A stretch of 64,000 bases of DNA, from the NCBI GenBank assembly GCA_035304385.1, contig DATGQD010000040.1:1-64000 (forward strand), given 5' to 3'. Position 1 is the stretch's first letter, and each line of letters opens with the position of its first letter. This DNA comes from ZC4RG29 sp035304385. GTDB taxonomy: Bacteria; Bacteroidota; Bacteroidia; Cytophagales; Cyclobacteriaceae. Made by a program: the position numbers and the translations under genes. The notes beneath the pieces are model-generated. The model was not told the origin of the DNA. It worked only from the letters and a program-made list of their open reading frames with translations, and made no database searches. Below, one piece after another: positions 9,801 to 18,629 of this stretch.

Positions 9801-12800
9801 CACAACTTCGGAGCATTGCACAATCGACAAGTCGGTGGCAGCGGGTTATTACGGATATCATCCGCAACAGCGACGGCGCAATTTCCTGCGGGCGACTTCG
9901 GGAATTTTATTCGTGAAAACGGGGGTAATGTAGAGTACTACACCACGGGCAATCAAAGTTTCACCATACCGGCAACATCCATTGCTCCTACGAACCTTCC
10001 GCTGACAAGCTATCGAAATCTGATACTCACACCCGGCGCGGGTAGGACGATTACGTTACCCAACGTGGATCTGCACATTTACGACAATATGTATGCGCAG
10101 GGCAATGCGTCTGGATTGGTACTGTTGAATTCCGCCGCTTCCAGAACACTCACCGTCGACGGTAACCTTACCGTTACTTCAGGTGTGCTTCGGTTTGAAA
10201 ACGGAAACGCTCAAACTGTGGAGGTGCTGGGTAACCTGACTATCAATTCGGGCGGACAATTTGGTGTATCCGGAACAGGCACGACCGTGACCAACCAATT
10301 GATTCTCCATGGCAACATGGTCAACAATGGCGTATTCGACATGGCGAATAATAGTCGTATATGCAACACCACCTTTACAGGCAATTCAAACGCAACGCTG
10401 TCGGGCACCGGACCCAGTACGGAATTCAACGTTCTTACTGTGGATAAGGGTACATCCATGACGCCGGTGCTCGATGTCACAGCCAACACATTCTCTCTTG
10501 CTGGTTCCCCTTCGCCCCTTATACTGGAGAACGGTACGTTTCGGCTTGGCGCTATGCAGGCGGTGACCATAGCGAGCGGCGTAGACTTTACCATTCCGGC
10601 CAGCGCGAGGCTATCGGCAAATGGAGGTACGCTACGGCTTTCAGGGCCCGACAAGACAGACTTGCTTCTTGCGGGTACACTGGAGATACTCGCAGGGGCT
10701 GTCCAAATAGGTACAGCAGCCAACGAGAATTCCATTGAGTATGCAGCTACCGGACAACCGACCATCAGGATTTCCGGTGGTACGCTGGACGTACAATCGC
10801 AAATTCGTCGTTCAGACGCAAGCTCGCAGGGAAGTCTGGTGTACGATCAATCCGGTGGTGCCGTATACGTTGGCCTGGCCACATCGCCCACACAAACGCG
10901 CGGTGTGTTTGAAATACTAAATCCTGGCAGCTCCTTTACAATGAGCGGGGGCAGTTTGAATATCGGGCAGCCTACGAATGGTAACGCCATTGCAGACCTC
11001 TACCTGCAGCCGTCGGCCTCGTCGGTCACCGGCGGCGTTGTACGTATCGGCAGCAGCACCACATCCAGAACCACCGACGTCAATACAGCGATCCCACTGT
11101 ATAGCTTTGAAGTAACCGGCAGCAACAATACGGCACGGCTTGAAGCCAATGGTCTCACTTTGCGGGGTTCCCTCACCATTCAGGCCACGGATGTGTTTAA
11201 CGCGAACGGCTACAACGTCAGCATTGCCGGTAACTTTTCCAACAATAACACGAACAGCAGCACCGGCATTACAACCGGAGGATACCAGGCCGGGTCGGCA
11301 AGCCAGACCACAACGCTCAACGGCTCCCTGGACCACCAGGTTTTCTCGGGCCGCCCGGGCAACCTCACCAATTTTGCCAACCTCGTTATTAATAACACGT
11401 TCACCGGAGGAACAGTGGGCTTACAGGCCAACTCTAACGTGCGTGTGAACGGCATGCTTACCATCAGCAATGGTACGCTCGCGGGCTCGACCAACACCAT
11501 TACAGTGATCGGTCATGTTTCCAATTCAGCCGTGCATACCAGTTCGGGTACAGGGAGCATTACACTTGCGGGAGGCGGCACACAGACCATCACAGGGAAC
11601 GGCAACGGAAAATTCGGTGACGTTATCCTCGACAATGCCTCTGGTGCAAGTTTCGCCGCAAATCAGGAGATCACCGGCACGCTGACGTTCATCAACGGTT
11701 CTCTCAACATTGGCGCTTATGGTTTGACGCTTTCCTCGACGAGTCTTTCTCCGATAGCGGGCTATTCGGCGTCGCGGTACATCATCACAGCCGGAAATAT
11801 TTCCGACGTCGGTGTTACCAAGGCGTTTGCGCCGGGCACCTCGGGGAGCTTTGAATTTCCTGTGGGCGTGGGAGGTAAGTACACGCCGGCAAATTATACG
11901 ATTACTACCGGCGCCTCCGGCGGAACGATCCGACTGAAACCTGTTAACAGCAAACACCCGAATGCCACGGGCTCGGGCACGGCTTTCATCCGATACTATT
12001 GGAGCGTTACCAACAGTGGAATAGACATCACGTCACTTATTCATACGTACACTTATGTCGCTGCCGACGAAAATGGGAATCCGATGGATTACCGCGACGC
12101 AAGGTTTCAGGGCGGAGCCTGGTCGGTAGGTGTGACCGCCGGCAATCCAAACACCACCACGCGGGTGATCGTGTTTGACAACACCAATCTTACCGGCGAC
12201 TACACTGCGGGAGAGCAAACCGCTTTCCTCAATCCGCAAACATACGTCAGCGTTGCTTCAGGGAACTGGGAAACAGATGCGGTATGGAATATTGACCCGC
12301 CCGGCGACGGGCTTGGACCCCCACCCGGATCGTTTGTTGTCATCAGCTCGGGGCATACGATAACAGTGACAGCGAACACAATGCGCACTGCTACCCTGGA
12401 GGTAAGCGGAAGACTTCATCTCGGCGCGACGACCGGACATGAGTTCGGTACCGTTTCAGCCGGAGGAACAGGCGACAAGACCATTCAAATTCAATCGTCG
12501 ACGTTTCCTTCCGGTAACTTCTCTTCGTTCGTTGCAGCGGGCGGCGGCACGATCGAATACAACGGCACCGTTACCTTGCCTACTCAGACTACCTACAACA
12601 ATCTGACCTTTACCGGGGTGAGCACCAAAACCCTCCCTAATGTCGACCTCATTCTCAACGGCACGCTCACGATCGCACAAGGCACTGTTACCAACGCAGT
12701 TAACAACCGCGACATCGAGCTCGCGGGATCGGGCCAGCATTTTGTCAACAACGGTACCTTTCACATGGGTACCGGAGAAGTCACTGTCGGTGGCAACCTT

Positions 12801-14507
12801 ACGAACTCCGGCGCCTCGGCGGTGTTTAACGCGGGTGACGGCGACGATGGATTGCATGTACTTGGAAATCTTGCCAATCAGTCGGGGGCGACCTTCAACG
12901 CAGGCTCCGACAGCATTGGCGTGCGGGGAATGGTGCTCAACCAGGGTACGTTCAACGCGGGCGCGGGAATGATGCGCATCAGGGGTAACCTTAACAATAC
13001 ATCGGGAGCGTTCAATGGCGGCGCGGGTGCCATCACAATCGGAGGCAGCTTGACCAACAACACTACATTTACGGCAGGCACCGGTACCGTGTCTGTGGCG
13101 GGTGCGTTTACCAACGCCGGTGCAAGCGCTTCTTATTCCGTAGGCTCAGGAAGGTTGGCGGTGTTCGGAAATTTTGTTAACACGCCACCAGCCATATTTG
13201 ATGCGGGGAGCGGAACGGTGGTCGTGTCAGGAGACTGGAGCAGCACTGGAACATTTAACCGCGGTACGAGTACCGTCGTCTTTGAAAACGGCGGCATCCA
13301 GACGCTCGATGGTGCGACAGCATTTTACCGCCTCATCAGATCCGACGGTGGTACGCTGCAGTTGAACAATAGCATTTCGGTTGCCGACGAACTGATCATT
13401 TCATCTGGGAAGATTGTCACGGGCTCCAATACGATAGCGCTTACGAATACCGCTGCGCAGCCGGTTTCGGGTTACGGCGAATCCGCATTCATCGATGGTC
13501 GTGTGTCCATTGCTTTTCCGGATGATGCCGGAGCAAGTCGTGTATTCCCTGTGGGAAAGGGTAATGTATACCGCCCCGTGGTCATTCAGCAGACCGCCGC
13601 ATCGAATTCACCTGTTGTACGGGTGGAAATGATCAACACGGCACCGACCGGGACGTATCCCGTTGAAGTAGGTGTGCTGTCGGAAGCGCGGTACTATAGC
13701 GTAGACCTGGTATCGGGTACTATGAACGACCCGACCATCGAACTGAATTTTAATACGAATGGTGTGGCCGATGAGAACGTCCTCTTCGCGGGGAACGCAC
13801 ACATCATGCGGGCAACGAACTCCGCTGGTCCCTGGACCGACGAAGGAGGATCGGGCGTATTTGCCCCAGCGGCTCCTGTTGGGTACGCTACTTCTGGTGT
13901 CACGTCGATTTCAGGCCAGACGTTTTTCACACTGGGGTACCAAAACGTGATCCTTCCGGTTGAGTTGTCGGTGTTTTCGGGATTCCTCGAAAATGGAATT
14001 GTTGAGCTTTTTTGGACGACGCTGTCGGAAAAAAACAACGACTACTTTGTCATCGAGCGGAGCGGTACAGAGTTGCATTTTGATTCTATCGGATTTGTAT
14101 ATGGTGCCGGAAACAGCAACGTGAAGCTTGACTACCATTACAGCGATCCCGATCCGCTGGAAGGCGTATCCTACTACCGTCTCCGGCAAACGGATTTTGA
14201 CGGGCAGGTTGAGTACTCCAGGATCATCACCATAAAGAGTCACTATGAGGTGCCGGTGCTGTCGGTGTATCCGAATCCGGCCCGAACGGGTGAGCCAATA
14301 CACTTGCGACTGGATTATAGTAAGGAGAAAGATGTGATGCTGAATGTTGTTGATATGTCCGGTCGTACTTTGTTCTCCGGCGTGGTGGACCTTTCTAATA
14401 GGGTCGACTTGCATGATATTGTGCCGAACCATCTGGCGCGGGGAACCTATGTGCTCCGCTTCATGCTACGCGGCGCCTTGTTTACGCATAAGCTAATCGT
14501 GTATTGA
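6858..14507 (+). CDS. Giant secreted repeat protein with T9SS C-terminal sorting domain
   Basis: The protein has about 2549 residues. The start at 6858 gives a standard signal peptide (MRTLFRAATLVCCFMLLSISSFAA). The body consists of three homologous modules. Each opens with a GxW motif followed by 'GD-V-I-...-T-V' (Y-VNGGSSGFWNDAATW near nt 6930; FYSKRSGNWSD near 9560; YVSVASGNWETDAVW near 12245), then long Gly/Thr/Asn-rich beta-helix-like repeats (NLTVDK, GNLTNNGT, FxAGTGT). Each closes with a FPVG-x-Y-P block (FPFGSVTSYTP, FPVGVGGKYTP, FPVGKGNVYRP). Modules 1 and 2 are each about 2.65 kb; module 3 is shorter. A final beta-sandwich (LPVELSVFSGFLENGIVELFW...) precedes a T9SS type A sorting domain (YPNPARTGEPI ... 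GTYVLRF ... HKLIVY). It is probably an exported, cell-surface or released adhesin. Partner unknown. Confidence 0.85.
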   Translation: MRTLFRAATLVCCFMLLSISSFAATYYTYVNGGSSGFWNDAATWTTDPSGMNLTGSAVPGNGDVVYILNGYTVNLNANVTSTNLSINILNGGVLDLATHTFATLNVLGGSGTLRIGSGYFPSVVSNTFSLNAGSGATVEFYNFSGNLPGSINYPNLLFTNSTAADHTISVSNTSGYNLLVRGNLITQATGAGALTVLLGTQASNKINLTVQRNVTIGTGTTFGVGTFNANHTITLYGNLTNNGTVDLSNSAQYTSANNGSASLTFTGTTNNVMACNGTTDLYTLTVDKGSGSTYILSVTSTNSANLNFYSSGQLIDIVNGTLRLGANINVPRVYGANTDNYNLGSPTASPMLWIDGADFNTNSSALVVYGKFRITAGTFTCVGKEGTVIREEGEYIIEGGVFTTEKFRPSNTASGHRGSFTMTGGVFDVVGTKSNANYARFSIPYAEQVFIMSGGTINVHNSQSGGGAANGGIHIGCKEANYNVTGGTINAIISGGATSFNVSSTAPFWNFTISRTGGTPTTLRLAGIGGVGESSAQPLRVLNDFTIQGANSPVFDANGQDVSIGRHFVLNSGATYNPNGNTTIFNGTGDQTFTNSGTITSGLYNLTVDKPSGALQIDGSNASLTVANTLHLENGVFNDGGKTINALGAVYNAAVHTGTGSIRLNGTSTQIISGDGTGVFGNLVLNNTSSPGARTTADIAIAGTLTLAGNGNSIFDINQNLLSLTSTSATAVTTTGNPFSNSKMIRTSGYQSDRGVRKTYGNLTAFTFPFGSVTSYTPATIQITSAPTTYGSITARPVNARHPLVVAGNTNNLAWYWKVTSSGFTGIGASAISHTYRYLDDHVSPAGADASYVPARYHPTAWTVINDVTQVNQGSNTISFSGTDYIDGEFTAGVPAAFGVVRIFYSKRSGNWSDTSPGTTPWSNVSHTGPDATSAPTAGDHVYIGDGITHNHFITISTNNQSAGGLEINQGSALDLGTTTGHNFGALHNRQVGGSGLLRISSATATAQFPAGDFGNFIRENGGNVEYYTTGNQSFTIPATSIAPTNLPLTSYRNLILTPGAGRTITLPNVDLHIYDNMYAQGNASGLVLLNSAASRTLTVDGNLTVTSGVLRFENGNAQTVEVLGNLTINSGGQFGVSGTGTTVTNQLILHGNMVNNGVFDMANNSRICNTTFTGNSNATLSGTGPSTEFNVLTVDKGTSMTPVLDVTANTFSLAGSPSPLILENGTFRLGAMQAVTIASGVDFTIPASARLSANGGTLRLSGPDKTDLLLAGTLEILAGAVQIGTAANENSIEYAATGQPTIRISGGTLDVQSQIRRSDASSQGSLVYDQSGGAVYVGLATSPTQTRGVFEILNPGSSFTMSGGSLNIGQPTNGNAIADLYLQPSASSVTGGVVRIGSSTTSRTTDVNTAIPLYSFEVTGSNNTARLEANGLTLRGSLTIQATDVFNANGYNVSIAGNFSNNNTNSSTGITTGGYQAGSASQTTTLNGSLDHQVFSGRPGNLTNFANLVINNTFTGGTVGLQANSNVRVNGMLTISNGTLAGSTNTITVIGHVSNSAVHTSSGTGSITLAGGGTQTITGNGNGKFGDVILDNASGASFAANQEITGTLTFINGSLNIGAYGLTLSSTSLSPIAGYSASRYIITAGNISDVGVTKAFAPGTSGSFEFPVGVGGKYTPANYTITTGASGGTIRLKPVNSKHPNATGSGTAFIRYYWSVTNSGIDITSLIHTYTYVAADENGNPMDYRDARFQGGAWSVGVTAGNPNTTTRVIVFDNTNLTGDYTAGEQTAFLNPQTYVSVASGNWETDAVWNIDPPGDGLGPPPGSFVVISSGHTITVTANTMRTATLEVSGRLHLGATTGHEFGTVSAGGTGDKTIQIQSSTFPSGNFSSFVAAGGGTIEYNGTVTLPTQTTYNNLTFTGVSTKTLPNVDLILNGTLTIAQGTVTNAVNNRDIELAGSGQHFVNNGTFHMGTGEVTVGGNLTNSGASAVFNAGDGDDGLHVLGNLANQSGATFNAGSDSIGVRGMVLNQGTFNAGAGMMRIRGNLNNTSGAFNGGAGAITIGGSLTNNTTFTAGTGTVSVAGAFTNAGASASYSVGSGRLAVFGNFVNTPPAIFDAGSGTVVVSGDWSSTGTFNRGTSTVVFENGGIQTLDGATAFYRLIRSDGGTLQLNNSISVADELIISSGKIVTGSNTIALTNTAAQPVSGYGESAFIDGRVSIAFPDDAGASRVFPVGKGNVYRPVVIQQTAASNSPVVRVEMINTAPTGTYPVEVGVLSEARYYSVDLVSGTMNDPTIELNFNTNGVADENVLFAGNAHIMRATNSAGPWTDEGGSGVFAPAAPVGYATSGVTSISGQTFFTLGYQNVILPVELSVFSGFLENGIVELFWTTLSEKNNDYFVIERSGTELHFDSIGFVYGAGNSNVKLDYHYSDPDPLEGVSYYRLRQTDFDGQVEYSRIITIKSHYEVPVLSVYPNPARTGEPIHLRLDYSKEKDVMLNVVDMSGRTLFSGVVDLSNRVDLHDIVPNHLARGTYVLRFMLRGALFTHKLIVY

Positions 14508-17500
14508 TTATGCTACCGGCAGATCGATCAGCACCAGGCAGCCCTTTCCGGGTTGGCTTTCAATTGAGAATGAACCTTTGAAAAGATCTACATTGGATTG
14601 AATGGTGCTGAACCCGAACCCGCGGGTCACCTGGTCTTTTATCATGCCTTTGCCGTTGTCCTCTACGCTGATGTTCAATGCATCGTTATGGCGGATGATT
14701 TGTATCCGGAGTTTTGACGCCTGCGCATGCTTGATGACATTCTGAACCAATTCCTGACAGATGCGATATACGTGGACTTCCATTTCCTCGGGAAGTCGTT
14801 CCTCCAGCCCCAGGATCTGCAGGTCAACCTCCAATTCTCCTGATGCTTTTACCTGGGCCGCGAAAGTATGCAACGCGGGGCCCAGCCCGAACCGGCTGAG
14901 CGACGCCGGTACCATATTGTGAGATATCTGGCGCAGTTCGTCGATGGCCTCGTCGAGGAGTTGGAGGCTGTCGCGATACCGATTGGCCTTTTCAGGTACC
15001 TTCTCGAATACTTCGTGTTGCAGCCCGTTAAAACGAAGACGTACGCTGGACAGCAACGATCCCAGGCCGTCGTGAAGGTCCCGGGCCATGCGTTTGCGTT
15101 CCGTGTTTTGCGCCTGCATCAGCGCTTTCATGTGGGCATGCTGCTGCGCCTCGATCAGGGAAGACAGCCTTTCCTTTTCCGCTATTTCCTTTCGCAAATC
15201 TTCGTTGAGGCGCACTGAATGTTCATGAATGCGTGCGTTTTCAATCATGACCGCGCCCTGATTGGCAGTGATCTTTACGGCTTTAATCCGATCGGCGGTA
15301 TACCAGTTCGCTTTAATTTCATTTTCAAGGTACACCACCATCGACACATGCCCGCTGATGGTAACCGGAAGGATGAGGAACGACCTGACACCCCGTGCCT
15401 GAAGGTCTTCAGTGTCATGCAATCCCTTTTCCGTTCTGAGTTCGTTAACAACTACGGGATGATGCGACTTGAGCGCCATCCGGACCATCGAGGCCGGTAT
15501 CGCAGGCTGCATTGGTTTTGCTTCGTGCAGCAGTGTAAGTGAATCGTACACGATACGCTCACGCGCGTCCTCTACCAACTCAACAGTAACGCGTGTGGAT
15601 CCCGAAATGCGAAGCAACAACACCATCAGTTTCTTGATCAGCGACTGCACTTCCATGTCGCCGCTCAATTCATACTGTATCGTTTCGATGTCGACTGATT
15701 CCGATCCCGCTGTCCCGCCATTCAGCACCGCCGCATATTGTTGCTTTAATTGCCGGCTCTTGGAAATTGCATTCCATTCATCGAAGGATTGGATGGCATG
15801 CTCAAGCAACGTCGCGGCGAAAGGATCATGGACATTTTGGCTTAGCAGGAATCGTGCCCACAACTCGCTGGTAATAGCCCGATGATATATGTTTTCACCG
15901 GAGGCTTGCCAGGACAAGTCATAGTACTGCGCCGCTTCTTCACGGCCGGTTATCCGACACCACTCGGCTCTCATGAGTAACCAGGCGGGACGGTAATTTG
16001 TAGGGGCATGTCGTTGCCACCCCTCAAAGGAATTCAATACCTGTTCGACACGTGGCGTGAGCGCCTTTGAATGTGAACCCCAGCTTTGTGTAACGGAAAG
16101 AAACCACGTGAGGAGGTTGGCTGGAAGGAGGGGGGAGGCCTCCTGAAGTTTACGATTGGCGTCCGCCTCTTCGGCCGCCCGTGCGGCGAGTGCGTAATGA
16201 CCGAAAAGGAAATAATACCGGGCCCACACATAGTTGCGATAGAACTTTTCTTCTTTTATCGTCAGTTGTCCGGCCAACGACGAAGGGTTTTGTCGCGGTA
16301 TGGAGAACGTGGTGGATTCTCCCGTAAGAAACCGGATGAGGCTCTTTTGGTAGTGTGTGATATAATAGGTGAGCTCCATCCCCGGGTACGACTCTTCGAA
16401 GTCCCAGTGAGACAGGCCCTTTAACGGCAATCCGGCAATGATATGCAGGTTGAGGCGGTGGGTTTTCAGAATATACACGCCGATGAGGTCGCCGGCCTTT
16501 CGTCCCGCGTCGGCAGCGTCATCCAGGAGGGCATAGCTTTCGGAAAAGTCCTTCTTCCAGGGTTGTATGTAGAAAGCGAACACGCCGAATACGCGACACC
16601 GGAGGCTTATATCATCAAGTGACTTATTTAGCGCGAGTCCCTTGGTGCCGAATTCGTATCCTTTGTCGATATCGCCGCCGATGATTTGCATGCGTCCATA
16701 AGAAACGTAGCCTATCGCCTTCACCACCGACGGTTTTTGGCGATTGGCACGCAGGATGATCTGCATCGCCGCCCACGTCATCAGCACGTCGGAGTTGTGG
16801 TGAAGGCTCATGCCTCCGACGTATAATAGCCTCAAAATGGCTTCCGACTTTTCCGGCGATTCCGAATTGACATTCGCTTCGGGTTCCTGTTCCTGCTTAC
16901 TCAGGATTATTTTAAGTCGCGCTACTTCCCGGTGCTGATCGCGTTCGTCCAGGGGCAACGCAAGGCCCAGTTCTGCAAGACTTTCCCGAAGAATGTACAC
17001 GACCTTTTGATACCGCGCCAGGTGGTTATTGATGGTCACCTTCAACTCGAATACCTTCGAACGCTTCACGGGATCGTGAATGCGCTCAAGAAGGTAATCA
17101 AGATGGATTTCGGCAAGATCGTAATCGCCTAAATAATACTCGATCCGCGCGCGATCCATATAAACCCACCATACCTGTTCTTTTACGTCTTCCCACCGGC
17201 ACTCTTTCAGCATCTCGGCGCTCATCTTGAAGAAGTATCGAGCCTGATCGTAGGCCTTGTCTTTCTCAAGTATTTTGCCTGCCTGGTAATTAAGTTCGGC
17301 GGTGAGCAACAGTCTGCCGTCGGCCTTTACACGTTCCAGCGATTGGTTGAAACTCGTAGTCATCATAATGATGTCCGTCCGGTTCAACCGATCCACACCC
17401 CGCGCGTAAAACAGGTTGGCAATTTTATAGTGCAGCTCCAGTTTGCGATTGTCAGACAATTGATCATAGATCATTTCGCCTACATGTGTGTCTGAAAATC

Positions 17501-18617
17501 GGATGTCCTGCTCATACGTTTTAAGTAACCCCGCGTCAAGCGCTTCATCGAGCAGGAGTTTCAGGATTCCGGATTCACCGTCAAGCCAGTCGAGCATGAG
17601 TTGGCGGTCGAAGCGACCCATACAAGCCGTAATGCAAAGCACGTCGTAAGCGGCCGGTGAAAGTCTCCGGACCTGCTCGAGCATCATCGTCTGCGTTTTC
17701 TGGTCCTGATACTGTGTGATAACAGCGTCTGTGTTGCATTGGAGCACATCACCATCCCGCCAGATCAGGTCGCTGTTGCGGAGGCTTTCAAGAAGCGCCT
17801 GCAGGTGAGCGGGGTTGCCGGCGGTAAGTCTGTGACACGTATCGACGAATTCGGGGCTTGCCGAGGCGTCCAGGGTCATTCCGATAAATTGCGCGGTTTC
17901 ATCGGCGTTCAGCCCATGAAGTTGAACGTGTTCTGTACGGAAGTTTTTCAGCCGCAACTCTTCCAGGAGTTGTCCAAGCAAACTGGTCTTACCGTGAGGC
18001 GTGCGGTGCGCCCCGATCCACACGAGTTGTCGATTAGTAAGGTTGAGGAGCAGGTGTTTCAGTAGGTTAATTCCCGATGCGTCGATCCACTGGAGGTCGT
18101 CTGTAAAAAAATACACAGGGCAACGCCAGTATTCGGAGAGGAATTCAAAAATGCGTCGGAACAGCGGGTAGAGCTGATTCTCAATTGTAAGTTGCGACTG
18201 CGTGTTTTGCGGACGCTCTTCACCCAGGATCAAAGACAGTTCCGGGATATAGTCAAGCAGCAAATAGATGCCTTCACCCAGATGGTTCTTTAATTTCTCC
18301 GAGAAGCTTTGCAATTCTGACTTGCTGGCCTGGCTGTACACCTTCCCCAGATAGTCGGACACGCAATATTTGAATCCGAAATACGGAATGTTTTCATGCT
18401 GCGGATAGTGTCGCGCGATCATTACCGGACGGCTCGACTCTATTGTCTGCAGATAGTTTTCTACCAACCACGTCTTTCCTGTACCGCGATACCCAGACAC
18501 CAGGATGCCTGAACGTGTGTCCGCGGTTGCGTCCGTTGTCTTCTGGGCCAATGCATCGAGCTGATGGCTTGCCTCTATTTTTACCGCGGTCTGCGGCCGT
18601 ATGGTGTAGGCCTCCAT
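14508..18617 (-). CDS. AAA-TPR-GAF sensor histidine kinase (NarL-type HisKA_3)
   Basis: This large cytoplasmic kinase has 1369 residues. The N-terminal AAA/STAND-like ATPase has Walker A GYRGTGKT (42-49) and Walker B-like YFFTDDLQW. It is followed by a long helical TPR-type region (about 400-1000), a GAF domain (about 1000-1120), a short coiled coil, then a HisKA_3 dimerisation domain with H-box RMARDLHDGLG (phospho-His 1182) and a C-terminal HATPase (EDNGKGM, RGFGFSTI). The layout resembles the ATP-binding sensor kinases of myxobacteria and cyanobacteria but lacks their N-terminal Ser/Thr kinase domain. HisKA_3 kinases pair with NarL/FixJ response regulators; the only one in the window is at 29749-30387, at the other end of this gene cluster. 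It starts 12 bases after the GH3-beta-lactamase stop, so the two are co-transcribed. The gene abuts the giant gene with no gap. Confidence 0.87.
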   Translation of the reverse strand: MEAYTIRPQTAVKIEASHQLDALAQKTTDATADTRSGILVSGYRGTGKTWLVENYLQTIESSRPVMIARHYPQHENIPYFGFKYCVSDYLGKVYSQASKSELQSFSEKLKNHLGEGIYLLLDYIPELSLILGEERPQNTQSQLTIENQLYPLFRRIFEFLSEYWRCPVYFFTDDLQWIDASGINLLKHLLLNLTNRQLVWIGAHRTPHGKTSLLGQLLEELRLKNFRTEHVQLHGLNADETAQFIGMTLDASASPEFVDTCHRLTAGNPAHLQALLESLRNSDLIWRDGDVLQCNTDAVITQYQDQKTQTMMLEQVRRLSPAAYDVLCITACMGRFDRQLMLDWLDGESGILKLLLDEALDAGLLKTYEQDIRFSDTHVGEMIYDQLSDNRKLELHYKIANLFYARGVDRLNRTDIIMMTTSFNQSLERVKADGRLLLTAELNYQAGKILEKDKAYDQARYFFKMSAEMLKECRWEDVKEQVWWVYMDRARIEYYLGDYDLAEIHLDYLLERIHDPVKRSKVFELKVTINNHLARYQKVVYILRESLAELGLALPLDERDQHREVARLKIILSKQEQEPEANVNSESPEKSEAILRLLYVGGMSLHHNSDVLMTWAAMQIILRANRQKPSVVKAIGYVSYGRMQIIGGDIDKGYEFGTKGLALNKSLDDISLRCRVFGVFAFYIQPWKKDFSESYALLDDAADAGRKAGDLIGVYILKTHRLNLHIIAGLPLKGLSHWDFEESYPGMELTYYITHYQKSLIRFLTGESTTFSIPRQNPSSLAGQLTIKEEKFYRNYVWARYYFLFGHYALAARAAEEADANRKLQEASPLLPANLLTWFLSVTQSWGSHSKALTPRVEQVLNSFEGWQRHAPTNYRPAWLLMRAEWCRITGREEAAQYYDLSWQASGENIYHRAITSELWARFLLSQNVHDPFAATLLEHAIQSFDEWNAISKSRQLKQQYAAVLNGGTAGSESVDIETIQYELSGDMEVQSLIKKLMVLLLRISGSTRVTVELVEDARERIVYDSLTLLHEAKPMQPAIPASMVRMALKSHHPVVVNELRTEKGLHDTEDLQARGVRSFLILPVTISGHVSMVVYLENEIKANWYTADRIKAVKITANQGAVMIENARIHEHSVRLNEDLRKEIAEKERLSSLIEAQQHAHMKALMQAQNTERKRMARDLHDGLGSLLSSVRLRFNGLQHEVFEKVPEKANRYRDSLQLLDEAIDELRQISHNMVPASLSRFGLGPALHTFAAQVKASGELEVDLQILGLEERLPEEMEVHVYRICQELVQNVIKHAQASKLRIQIIRHNDALNISVEDNGKGMIKDQVTRGFGFSTIQSNVDLFKGSFSIESQPGKGCLVLIDLPVA

Positions 18618-18629
18618 ATTGATCGTTGG

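Noticed and set aside
8925..9830. 301-residue minus-strand frame inside the giant T9SS gene
   Set aside because: Antisense shadow of a coding region with clear repeats and sorting domain; its protein shows no family motif.
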